Of a stretch of 5,602 nt of DNA, positions 1-5,078 are shown one piece after another. The DNA comes from an uncultured Lachnospiraceae bacterium (GTDB taxonomy: Bacteria > Bacillota_A > Clostridia > Lachnospirales > Lachnospiraceae). Location of the stretch: assembly GCA_902766415.1 (NCBI GenBank), contig CACXDR010000180.1, positions 1-5,602 on the forward strand. Direction: 5' to 3'. The notes below the pieces were generated by a model. The model had not been told where the DNA came from and did not search any database. It saw only the letters and a program-made list of their open reading frames with translations. Every line of letters starts with the position of its first letter. Within the stretch, counting starts at the first letter, position 1. A program made the position numbers and the translations under genes.

Positions 1-650
1 ACCTGCGTCATCAGGTCGCTGTCCGTCAGCTGGAGCCTGCTTGAGGATTCCGCCATGGAGGCCGCGATGTGGGTCATTTCGCGGGCGATGCTGTCAGGCT
101 TCTGGATCATGTCCACGAAGCCCGTGGAGATCGCGTTCCTCGGCATGCCGTCGAACTTCGCGCTTTCCGGGGACTGGACGATGATCAGGCCGTTCTGATC
201 CTTGACGGAGCGGATGCCGTTCGTGCCGTCCGAACCCGTACCGGAGAGGATGACCGCGACCGCCCGGTTCTCATACGCCGCGGCAAGGGACCGGAAGAAA
301 ATATCGATCGGGTGGTTGATCTTCGCGTGGTCGTACTCCTTCAGGCGCAGGACGTCGGAAACGATCTCGATATTATACTTCGGAGGGATCATATAGATAT
401 GGTTCCGCTCCACACGCATGCCGTCTCTCGCCTCGATGACCGGCATGACCGTGTACTTTCCGAGGATGTCCGTAAGCAGGCTTTTGTGATTCGGCGCCAG
501 ATGCTGGATAATCACGAACGCCATCCCTGTATTGCTCGGGAGGAAGGTAAGAAACTGCTGGAGCGCCTCCAGTCCGCCGGCCGATGCCCCAATGCCGACA
601 ACGCAGCCGGGCTGGATATCCTTCTGCATGCTGACCGGTTTATATTCCAT
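1..650 (-). CDS. CheB-type protein-glutamate methylesterase domain protein (N-terminal part; runs off left edge)
   Basis: 216 codons are visible from ATG 650-648 to the window edge; the gene is cut there. Residues about 16-190 are a CheB methylesterase domain, which hydrolyses methyl-glutamate esters on chemoreceptors in the cytoplasm. The catalytic triad is visible: S23 in GIGASAGG, H50 in VIIQHLAPNH and D141 in LSGTGSDGTNG. The domain starts almost at the N terminus, so the receiver domain that controls ordinary CheB is absent. This layout is usual for large CheB-CheR(-PAS-kinase) fusions, and residues 190-216, which continue past the CheB fold, fit a linker into a CheR domain; that part is outside the window. 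The start is supported by AAAGGGG 8 nt upstream. A GTG six codons further upstream is in frame but would place this ribosome site inside the gene. It is divergent from the hybrid-kinase-like gene at 931. The CheB domain call is firm; the fusion is inference. Confidence 0.93.
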   Translation of the reverse strand, partial: MEYKPVSMQKDIQPGCVVGIGASAGGLEALQQFLTFLPSNTGMAFVIIQHLAPNHKSLLTDILGKYTVMPVIEARDGMRVERNHIYMIPPKYNIEIVSDVLRLKEYDHAKINHPIDIFFRSLAAAYENRAVAVILSGTGSDGTNGIRSVKDQNGLIIVQSPESAKFDGMPRNAISTGFVDMIQKPDSIAREMTHIAASMAESSSRLQLTDSDLMTQ

Positions 651-709
651 GTGACATGCCCCTTTCACTCTTGAACATTCGTTAAATTACATAACAAGAA
701 CCTGTTTTC

Positions 710-738
710 ATTGTATTATCTTTAGTTGATTTAATCAA
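710..738 (-). promoter_or_regulatory. Probable sigma-A promoter of the cheB-like gene
   Basis: Reading the minus strand, a -35 TTGATT (738-733) and a -10 TACAAT (715-710) are separated by exactly 17 bp. They match the consensus at 4/6 and 5/6. Transcription would begin near 703 and give a leader of about 50 nt with the AAAGGGG ribosome site. The -35 lies inside a 13-bp inverted repeat at 726-738 (TTGATT-T-AATCAA), which could be an operator. Confidence 0.6.
726..738. repeat. 13-bp inverted repeat overlapping the cheB -35, operator candidate
   Basis: TTGATT (726-731) and AATCAA (733-738) are perfect 6-bp arms around one central T. The right arm is the -35 element of the leftward promoter, so a bound dimeric protein would compete with RNA polymerase. 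It resembles FNR half-sites TTGAT/ATCAA, but with a 3-bp instead of the canonical 4-bp spacer, so no regulator is named. Confidence 0.4.
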
Positions 739-758
739 ACCTTCCGCGCCATGAAATG

Positions 759-772
759 AAAAAAATTTTTTT
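759..772. other. A7T7 tract in the divergent intergenic region
   Basis: Seven A (759-765) are followed directly by seven T (766-772), a perfect 14-bp palindrome in an otherwise GC-rich window. Such A-tracts are intrinsically curved and stiff, and often lie upstream of strong promoters as UP-like elements. This one lies upstream of both divergent promoters, about 20 bp from the cheB -35 and about 40 bp from the rightward -35. Confidence 0.5.
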
Positions 773-810
773 CGGTCCCTGTTTTTTTCCGGGACGATCC
801 GGCTTTCATA

Positions 811-839
811 TTGTATTTGTCTCCCCGCGTTGATACAAT
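811..839 (+). promoter_or_regulatory. Extended -10 promoter of the hybrid-kinase-like gene
   Basis: A -35 TTGTAT (811-816; 3/6 consensus) and a -10 TACAAT (834-839; 5/6) are spaced by 17 bp. TG at 831-832 makes TGATACAAT an extended -10, which compensates for the weak -35. The two elements also form a 7-bp inverted repeat (ATTGTAT 810-816, ATACAAT 833-839). Transcription would start near 846 and leave a leader of about 85 nt before the ATG at 931. Confidence 0.6.
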
Positions 840-857
840 CAGAAAAGAAAGACGAAA

Positions 858-913
858 GCACCCTGATGATACGCCGGCACATCTCTGCCGGCGTCCTAAT
901 GCCGAAAGGGTGC
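858..913 (+). promoter_or_regulatory. Nested stem-loop in the 5' leader of the hybrid-kinase-like gene (cis-regulatory RNA candidate)
   Basis: An outer 7-bp perfect stem, GCACCCT (858-864) with AGGGTGC (907-913), encloses an inner 8-bp perfect stem, ACGCCGGC (871-878) with GCCGGCGT (887-894), whose loop is 8 nt. The internal segments are 6 nt on the 5' side and 12 nt on the 3' side, the latter ending GCCGAA. GCCGAAA occurs twice, at 901-907 and 912-918. The structure ends 6 nt before the ribosome site GGAGG (920-924) and does not visibly cover it. No T-run follows, so it is not a terminator. I cannot assign it to a riboswitch class that I know. Confidence 0.5.
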
Positions 914-930
914 CGAAACGGAGGTACGGA

Positions 931-2577
931 ATGAGTTCCCGGTTTTCGGATGTTCCAAGGGATTCTCTTCACAAATACGCGGAGACCTGCCTGTCCGGTA
1001 TGGCAGGAAACAGGATCGTATCGATCTTCTGCCGCGAGTATACCTGGCTCTGGCTCCTCGATCCGGAATCCGGACAGGGGCTGGATCTTTCCGCATGCGC
1101 GGAAGCCGGCGGCGCGGACGGGATCCCCTGCTTCTACTATGAACCCGAGATCTCAGAGTGCCTTCTGAAGCACTGCTGTGACCCGAACCCGCAGGAGGTC
1201 ATCCTGTCGCTTTCGCTCCGCGCGGTCGAGAAGGCCCTCGAGACGGAGCCGCAGCATCACGTGTTCTATACCACCCGGGAGGACGAGGCCGGCCGCCGCT
1301 ACATGAAGACGCTCTTTGCGAAGCCGGACCGTGATCTGCCCTTTATCCTCTGCGCGGTCCAGGATCTTTCCGACGCGTTCCGCCTCGAGGCGGAGAAGAC
1401 CTCCCTTCTCGAGGAGTCGCTGAAAAAAGCACACGAGGACTCCCGCGCCACGGAGACCTTCCTCTCGCTTTTAAGCCGCGACATGCGGACGCCGCTCCAT
1501 TCCATCATGGGCCTTACGGAGCTCGCGCAGTCTGAAAAGGGAAATGCCTACGCGATCGAAAGCTATCTCCACAAGATCTCCATGTCCGGCACCTACATGC
1601 GCGACGTGATCGACGACATCATCCAGCTCCGTATGCTTGCAAGGAAAGAGGTCCGGATGTCGCCGGTCAAAACAGACCTTGTAAAGCTGGTCGCGTCCGT
1701 CTCCGACGAGATCCGGCCGGTGACCGAGGAGCGCGGCCTGCACCTGGTCCCCGATACGACGGAGCTCCGTACCTCCCTCGTAAAGACGGACGAGCTGTGC
1801 CTCCGCAGGATCCTCATCAAGCTGTTAAGGAACACGGTGGACCACATCCTGGCCGGCGGCACGGTCCGGCTGAATGTGCGCGAGCTCATGAAGAAGAACG
1901 GGATCGTCATGGTCGAGTTCTCCGTGGCGTCGCGCGGCATCATCCTCGACCAGGAGCATCTTAAGGAGGTCTTCCGTCCCACGGATTACCTGATGGACCT
2001 CGCCTCCGACGACCTGAACAAGGTGGACCTGAACCTGATCATCCTGAAAAACTACGTCTCCCTTATGGGCGGTACGCTCATGGCGGAAAGCGTCCGCGAT
2101 ATCGGCACGAAGCTCGCGGTCACGCTGTCGTTCCCGTCGGCGGACGAGCAGCCCCTTCCGGACAGCACGACCTTCCGCGGGACCGAGTTCCGCAGGTTCA
2201 ACGGCAGGCGGGTCCTGATCGCGGACGACAACCCGCTGAACCTGGAGCTTGGCATAAAGCAGCTTGAGCTTGCCGGCTTCTCCGTCACCGCGGCAACGAA
2301 CGGCGAGGAGGCGCTTGAGCAGTACCGGCGCGGGAACGGCGAGTTCGACGCGATCCTCATGGACATCCGCATGCCGAAGCTCGACGGTCTTGCGGCGACG
2401 AAGCTCATCAGGAACTCCGGCATCCCGAACGCGCGGCGCATCCCCATCATCGCCCTCACGGCGAACGCGTTCCGCTCCGACATCCAGCAGAGCTTCAACG
2501 CAGGCATGAACGAGCACCTTGTAAAGCCGCTGGACCCTGTACGGCTGTACCAGGTCCTCGCGCACTATATCCACTGA
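931..2577 (+). CDS. Hybrid histidine kinase-like protein with degenerate transmitter and intact receiver domain (probable pseudokinase)
   Basis: A 548-residue soluble protein with no membrane segment. In order: a PAS-like sensor region (about 28-148), a charged linker helix (about 149-172), HisKA (about 172-235), HATPase (about 250-400) and a C-terminal receiver (about 427-548). The receiver is complete: acidic pair D432/D433, phospho-acceptor D478 in LMDIRMP, T510 and K532 in VKPL. The transmitter is not. The H-box reads LLSRDMRTPLHSI, with R183 (CGC) where the phospho-accepting His should be. N301 of the N-box remains, but the G1 box is SRGIIL (334-339) instead of DTGIGI and the G2 box is DLNL (366-369) instead of GLGL. 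Autophosphorylation is therefore unlikely. I infer a receiver protein phosphorylated by another kinase, using the transmitter part for dimerisation or sensing. The start has GGAGG (920-924) 6 nt upstream. A longer reading from 811 would overlap the promoter. No output or Hpt domain follows. Confidence 0.9.
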   Translation: MSSRFSDVPRDSLHKYAETCLSGMAGNRIVSIFCREYTWLWLLDPESGQGLDLSACAEAGGADGIPCFYYEPEISECLLKHCCDPNPQEVILSLSLRAVEKALETEPQHHVFYTTREDEAGRRYMKTLFAKPDRDLPFILCAVQDLSDAFRLEAEKTSLLEESLKKAHEDSRATETFLSLLSRDMRTPLHSIMGLTELAQSEKGNAYAIESYLHKISMSGTYMRDVIDDIIQLRMLARKEVRMSPVKTDLVKLVASVSDEIRPVTEERGLHLVPDTTELRTSLVKTDELCLRRILIKLLRNTVDHILAGGTVRLNVRELMKKNGIVMVEFSVASRGIILDQEHLKEVFRPTDYLMDLASDDLNKVDLNLIILKNYVSLMGGTLMAESVRDIGTKLAVTLSFPSADEQPLPDSTTFRGTEFRRFNGRRVLIADDNPLNLELGIKQLELAGFSVTAATNGEEALEQYRRGNGEFDAILMDIRMPKLDGLAATKLIRNSGIPNARRIPIIALTANAFRSDIQQSFNAGMNEHLVKPLDPVRLYQVLAHYIH

Positions 2578-2600
2578 GACCCTTTCACGACCCCAACGGA

Positions 2601-2635
2601 AACGGCAGGCCTTCTTCACGGCCGGCCGTTTTTTT
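2601..2635 (+). terminator. Rho-independent terminator after the hybrid-kinase-like gene
   Basis: AACGGCAGGCC (2601-2611) pairs with GGCCGGCCGTT (2620-2630) with one mismatch out of 11. The loop is 8 nt, and seven T follow (2629-2635, partly within the stem). It lies 23 nt past the stop codon at 2577 and isolates this gene from ktrB. Confidence 0.9.
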
Positions 2636-2636
2636 G

Positions 2637-2732
2637 TGCGGCGGACAGTATCCTGTTTATTGCGGCGGGCAGCGTCCGGTTTATTGCGGCGGGCAGCGTC
2701 CGGTTTATTGCGGCGGACAGCGTCCGGTTTAT
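2637..2732. repeat. Four tandem copies of a 24-bp repeat between the terminator and ktrB
   Basis: Copies lie at 2637-2660, 2661-2684, 2685-2708 and 2709-2732, head to tail without spacers. Each begins TGCGGCGG and ends in GTTTAT. Copies 2 and 3 are identical, copy 4 differs from them by one base, and copy 1 differs at four positions. A partial TTATGCGG follows. The array starts directly after the terminator T-run and ends 95 bp before the ktrB start. The 24-bp period is a multiple of three and would encode CGGQRPVY in one frame, but that frame has no start codon with a ribosome site, so I treat it as non-coding. It could be a phased protein-binding array for ktrB control or a slippage-expanded neutral repeat. 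Confidence 0.9.
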
Positions 2733-2827
2733 TTATGCGGTCTTAATCTCAGGCCGGCATGCCTTAACACCATCTTTGTGCCCGGTACGCTAAGATGTCC
2801 TCAGATACGGAAAAGGGGAGGGCCACT
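2733..2827 (+). promoter_or_regulatory. ktrB upstream region; ribosome site clear, promoter not resolved
   Basis: GGGGAGGG (2815-2822) precedes ATG 2828 by 5 nt and decides the start. An in-frame ATG at 2795 has no ribosome site. I see no convincing -35/-10 pair here. TAAGAT (2791-2796) is a weak -10 candidate without a partner. The promoter of ktrB may instead lie within the tandem repeats. Confidence 0.5.
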
Positions 2828-4162
2828 ATGGGCGCGCGTTTATTCCGGAAAGAGCTTTCATCTTTCCAGCTGATCATCTCAGGCTTCGGCGCCGTGATCC
2901 TTGCAGGGGCCCTGCTCCTTATGCTGCCGGTATCGTCGGGAGCACACTCCTGGACTTCTCTGTGGGACGCGCTTTTTACCTCTGTTTCCGCAGTCTGCGT
3001 GACCGGCCTCGTCGTGAGGGATACCGCGACGCACTGGTCCGTCTTCGGCCAGGCAGTGATCCTGGTCCTCATCCAGACCGGCGGGCTTGGGATCGTTTCG
3101 GTGACCGCGTTCCTCATGGGCGCCTCCGGGAAAAGGCCCTCCCTCCTGCAGCGCAGTCTCCTTCAGGAGAGCTTTTCCGCGCACCAGATCGGGGGTGTCG
3201 TTACGCTGAACGTCTTCATCTTCCGGACTGCCCTGCTGGCGGAGCTTGCAGGCGCCCTTATGATGATGCCCTCGTTCTGCCGGGAATTCGGGGCGAAGGG
3301 CGTGTGGATGTCCGTTTTTCATTCGGTCTCTGCATTCTGCAACGCGGGGTTCGACCTGATGGGCGGAAAGACAGGCGCATTTTCTTCCCTGACCTTTTTC
3401 CGCGCGGACCCGGGCATCGTCCTTCCCGTCAGCCTCCTCATCGTCGCAGGCGGGCTCGGTTTCCTGACCTGGCAGGATATCGCGGTGAACCGGCACCGCT
3501 TCAGAAGCTTCCGGATGCAGAGCAAAGCGATCCTGTGCACGACCGCAGCGCTGATCCTCATTCCCGCGGTGTTTTTTTTCTTTGTTGATTTTTCTGTCTG
3601 CCCCCTGCCGGAGCGGCTGTGCCTCTCCGTTTTCCAGGCTGTGACCCCGAGGACCGCCGGCTTCAACACGGCCGACATGTCCGCGCTTACGGATGCCGGC
3701 CGGATGCTGACGATCATCCTCATGCTGATCGGAGGCTCCCCGGGGTCCACCGCCGGAGGCGTCAAGACCACGACGGCAGCCGTGCTGGCGGCAAACACCG
3801 CGGCTGCGGCGCGCCGCCGGAAATACCCGCGGCTCTTCGGCCGCAGGATCGAGGAGGGCACCATAAAGACTGCCTCCGCCCTGCTGGTCCTGTATCTCTT
3901 CAACACCCTTGCCGGGGCATTTGTCATAAGTCTTAAGGAAGGGCTCCCCATCGGGCCCTGCCTTTTCGAGACCGCGTCCGCCATCGGGACCGTGGGCCTG
4001 TCCATGGGCATCACCCCCTCGCTCGGGCGCGTGTCACGCCTGATCCTGATGTCACTTATGTTTTTCGGAAGGGTCGGCGGCCTCACGCTTCTTTATGCCG
4101 CTCTGCGCCGCACCCGGAATGACGAGGCGCTGTACCCTGCCGAAAAGATCGCTGTCGGATAA
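2828..4162 (+). CDS. ktrB: Potassium uptake pore subunit KtrB (TrkH/KtrB family)
   Basis: An integral membrane K+ channel-like subunit of 444 residues, the usual KtrB length. It has the four-fold membrane-pore-membrane plan. The four pore loops with the single filter glycines are visible: CVTGL (57-61), NAGF (172-175), TAGFN (276-280) and TVGLS (388-392). The flexible gating loop of the third repeat, GGSPGSTAGGVKTTT (302-316), is intact. The C-terminal hallmark GRVGGLT (414-420) is typical of TrkH/KtrB, where many members have Pro instead of the second Gly of the GG pair. KtrB dimers sit on an octameric KtrA ring, which gates them; uptake is often Na+-coupled. The partner ktrA begins 12 nt after the stop, so the two form an operon. 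The length and a small RCK partner favour Ktr over the longer proteobacterial TrkH/TrkA. The name trkH would be an acceptable synonym. Confidence 0.95.
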   Translation: MGARLFRKELSSFQLIISGFGAVILAGALLLMLPVSSGAHSWTSLWDALFTSVSAVCVTGLVVRDTATHWSVFGQAVILVLIQTGGLGIVSVTAFLMGASGKRPSLLQRSLLQESFSAHQIGGVVTLNVFIFRTALLAELAGALMMMPSFCREFGAKGVWMSVFHSVSAFCNAGFDLMGGKTGAFSSLTFFRADPGIVLPVSLLIVAGGLGFLTWQDIAVNRHRFRSFRMQSKAILCTTAALILIPAVFFFFVDFSVCPLPERLCLSVFQAVTPRTAGFNTADMSALTDAGRMLTIILMLIGGSPGSTAGGVKTTTAAVLAANTAAAARRRKYPRLFGRRIEEGTIKTASALLVLYLFNTLAGAFVISLKEGLPIGPCLFETASAIGTVGLSMGITPSLGRVSRLILMSLMFFGRVGGLTLLYAALRRTRNDEALYPAEKIAVG

Positions 4163-4174
4163 CGGAGGTGTATC

Positions 4175-4822
4175 ATGAAATCCATTTTACTGATCGGGCT
4201 GAATCATCTCGGCTCGCTGCTGGCCCGGCAGCTTTACAGTCTCGGGCACCAGATCATGGCTGTCGACAAGGAGGAGGCGCGGGTCAACCGCATCCTGCCC
4301 TATGTCACGGACGCGCAGATCGGGGACAGCACGGACGAAGGCTTTCTCCGCTCTCTTGACGTTACGAGCTACGACGTCTGTATCGTGACCATCGGAAAAG
4401 ATTTCCAGAGCTCCCTTGAAACGACCTCGCTTCTGAAATCTCTCGGCGCCCGGCTCGTCGTCGCCCGCGCCGACCGCGAGGTCCAGGAGAAATTCCTCCT
4501 CCAGAACGGGGCGGACGAGGTGATCAACCCCGAAAAACAGATCGCGGAGTGGGCTGCCATCCGGTATGCCTCCGACCACATCCTGGATTATATCCGGCTC
4601 GACGAGGACCACGCGATCTTCGAGGTCCCTGTTCCTCCGGGGTGGACCGGGAAGAGCATCGGCCAGATCGACATCCGGAAGAAATACGGGATCAGCATCA
4701 TGGGCGTCAAGGACGACGGGAAAATGAACCTTTCCGTCACGCCGGAGACCGTGCTCAGCCGTACGAAGACCATGCTGGTCCTCGGCGAGCGGCGGGCGAT
4801 CCGCAAGTGCTTCCGCATATGA
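4175..4822 (+). CDS. ktrA: Potassium uptake regulatory subunit KtrA (TrkA family, RCK_N-RCK_C)
   Basis: A cytoplasmic protein of 215 residues, close to the roughly 220 of known KtrA. RCK_N (about 2-120) is a Rossmann fold: glycine loop IGLNHLG (7-13), acidic D31 at the end of strand 2 (AVDKEEARVN) where adenosine ribose binds, and GDSTDE (50-55). The PEK motif at 119-121 carries the Glu that in Bacillus subtilis KtrA helps bind a divalent cation. RCK_C (about 136-214) is the small C-terminal domain that binds c-di-AMP in characterised Firmicute KtrA proteins. An octameric ring binds ATP or ADP and opens or closes KtrB. Odd point: the middle glycine of GxGxxG is N10 (AAT), which may alter nucleotide contacts. 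The ribosome site GGAGGT (4164-4169) is 5 nt before ATG. Family assignment is firm; ligand properties are inferred from relatives. Confidence 0.94.
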   Translation: MKSILLIGLNHLGSLLARQLYSLGHQIMAVDKEEARVNRILPYVTDAQIGDSTDEGFLRSLDVTSYDVCIVTIGKDFQSSLETTSLLKSLGARLVVARADREVQEKFLLQNGADEVINPEKQIAEWAAIRYASDHILDYIRLDEDHAIFEVPVPPGWTGKSIGQIDIRKKYGISIMGVKDDGKMNLSVTPETVLSRTKTMLVLGERRAIRKCFRI

Positions 4823-4914
4823 CCTCATCCCTTTTCATGGGGTGTTTATCTCAGTGGGGATGCGCACGCGCGCGGCAAAGAAGGAGTTGCCTGACGGCAG
4901 CCCGCGCGGCGCGT

Positions 4915-4934
4915 AAGTCCCGCAAGCGGGACTT
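4915..4934. repeat. 20-bp near-perfect palindrome in the ktrA-kdpD gap
   Basis: AAGTCCCGC (4915-4923) and GCGGGACTT (4926-4934) are perfect 9-bp arms around AA. As RNA it would be a very stable hairpin, but GAAGCCC follows rather than T's, so it is not a standard terminator. It could be an operator, an RNA processing or stability hairpin, or the core of a dispersed palindromic repeat. Confidence 0.8.
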
Positions 4935-5006
4935 GAAGCCCACGCCTCCTGCCCGGCGGGGGACAGGCATGCCGCCGGATACGGTAGCGTAATGCCGGTA
5001 TTTCGG

Positions 5007-5019
5007 GTATGATTCATAC
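5007..5019 (+). promoter_or_regulatory. Possible kdpD promoter -10 within a small palindrome
   Basis: GTATGA (5007-5012) and TCATAC (5014-5019) form a perfect 6-bp inverted repeat around T5013. TATGAT (5008-5013) inside it matches the -10 consensus at 5/6, but no -35 is recognisable at 16-18 bp upstream and there is no extended TG. If used, transcription would start near 5020, about 60 nt before the kdpD start. This is a weak call. Confidence 0.25.
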
Positions 5020-5078
5020 ATAGAACAGTTTTTCAGGAATATGATCCTGCGGAAGCAGACAGGAACGGAGCAAACGAT

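Larger units (their letters stand above)
4823..5078. other. Gene-free gap between ktrA and kdpD, rich in inverted repeats
   Basis: No credible gene is seen in these 256 bp on either strand. The gap holds possible alternative hairpins just after ktrA: CATCCC (4826-4831) can pair with GGGGTG (4840-4845, one G-T pair) or GGGATG (4857-4862). It also has a 15-nt alternating purine-pyrimidine stretch (4860-4874), a long near-palindrome (4915-4934), the palindrome GGCATGCC (4966-4973), a weak stem joining CCGGATAC (4975-4982) to GTATTTCGG, and a short inverted repeat at 5007-5019. No T-run marks a terminator. It may be a repetitive intergenic element inserted into a ktrB-ktrA-kdpD operon, or a processed leader. 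Confidence 0.5.

Noticed and set aside
69..674. 201-codon open frame on the plus strand
   Set aside because: It is the antisense shadow of the CheB domain gene, which has the catalytic triad and a ribosome site.
726..738. FNR/CRP-type binding site
   Set aside because: Half-sites TTGAT and ATCAA are present, but the spacer is 3 bp and not the canonical 4 bp, so it is kept only as an unnamed palindrome.
775..795. Terminator-like GTCCC...GGGAC with T-run in the loop
   Set aside because: The stem is only 5 bp and the T's are in the loop, not after the stem. No gene on either strand ends near it.
811..930. Longer N terminus for the hybrid-kinase-like protein starting at TTG 811
   Set aside because: It would overlap the -35/-10 elements and the leader hairpin and has no ribosome site, while ATG 931 has GGAGG at ideal spacing.
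846..930. c-di-GMP-I (GEMM) riboswitch
   Set aside because: Only fragments at the edges resemble the motif. The conserved GCAAACC segment and GNRA tetraloop hairpin are absent.
1825..2619. 264-codon open frame on the minus strand
   Set aside because: It lies opposite the hybrid-kinase-like gene, whose domains are clear on the plus strand. It is an artefact of GC-rich codon bias and its product matches no family I recognise.
2637..2732. CRISPR array
   Set aside because: The 24-bp units are directly adjacent with no unique spacers, and no cas gene is in the window.
2795..2827. Alternative upstream ATG for ktrB
   Set aside because: It is in frame but has no Shine-Dalgarno sequence, and the GGGGAGGG before ATG 2828 would lie inside the coding region.
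2634..2873. 79-codon open frame encoding CGGQRPVY repeats
   Set aside because: It begins at a TTG inside the terminator T-run without a ribosome site and overlaps the start of ktrB. The repeats are better read as DNA repeats.
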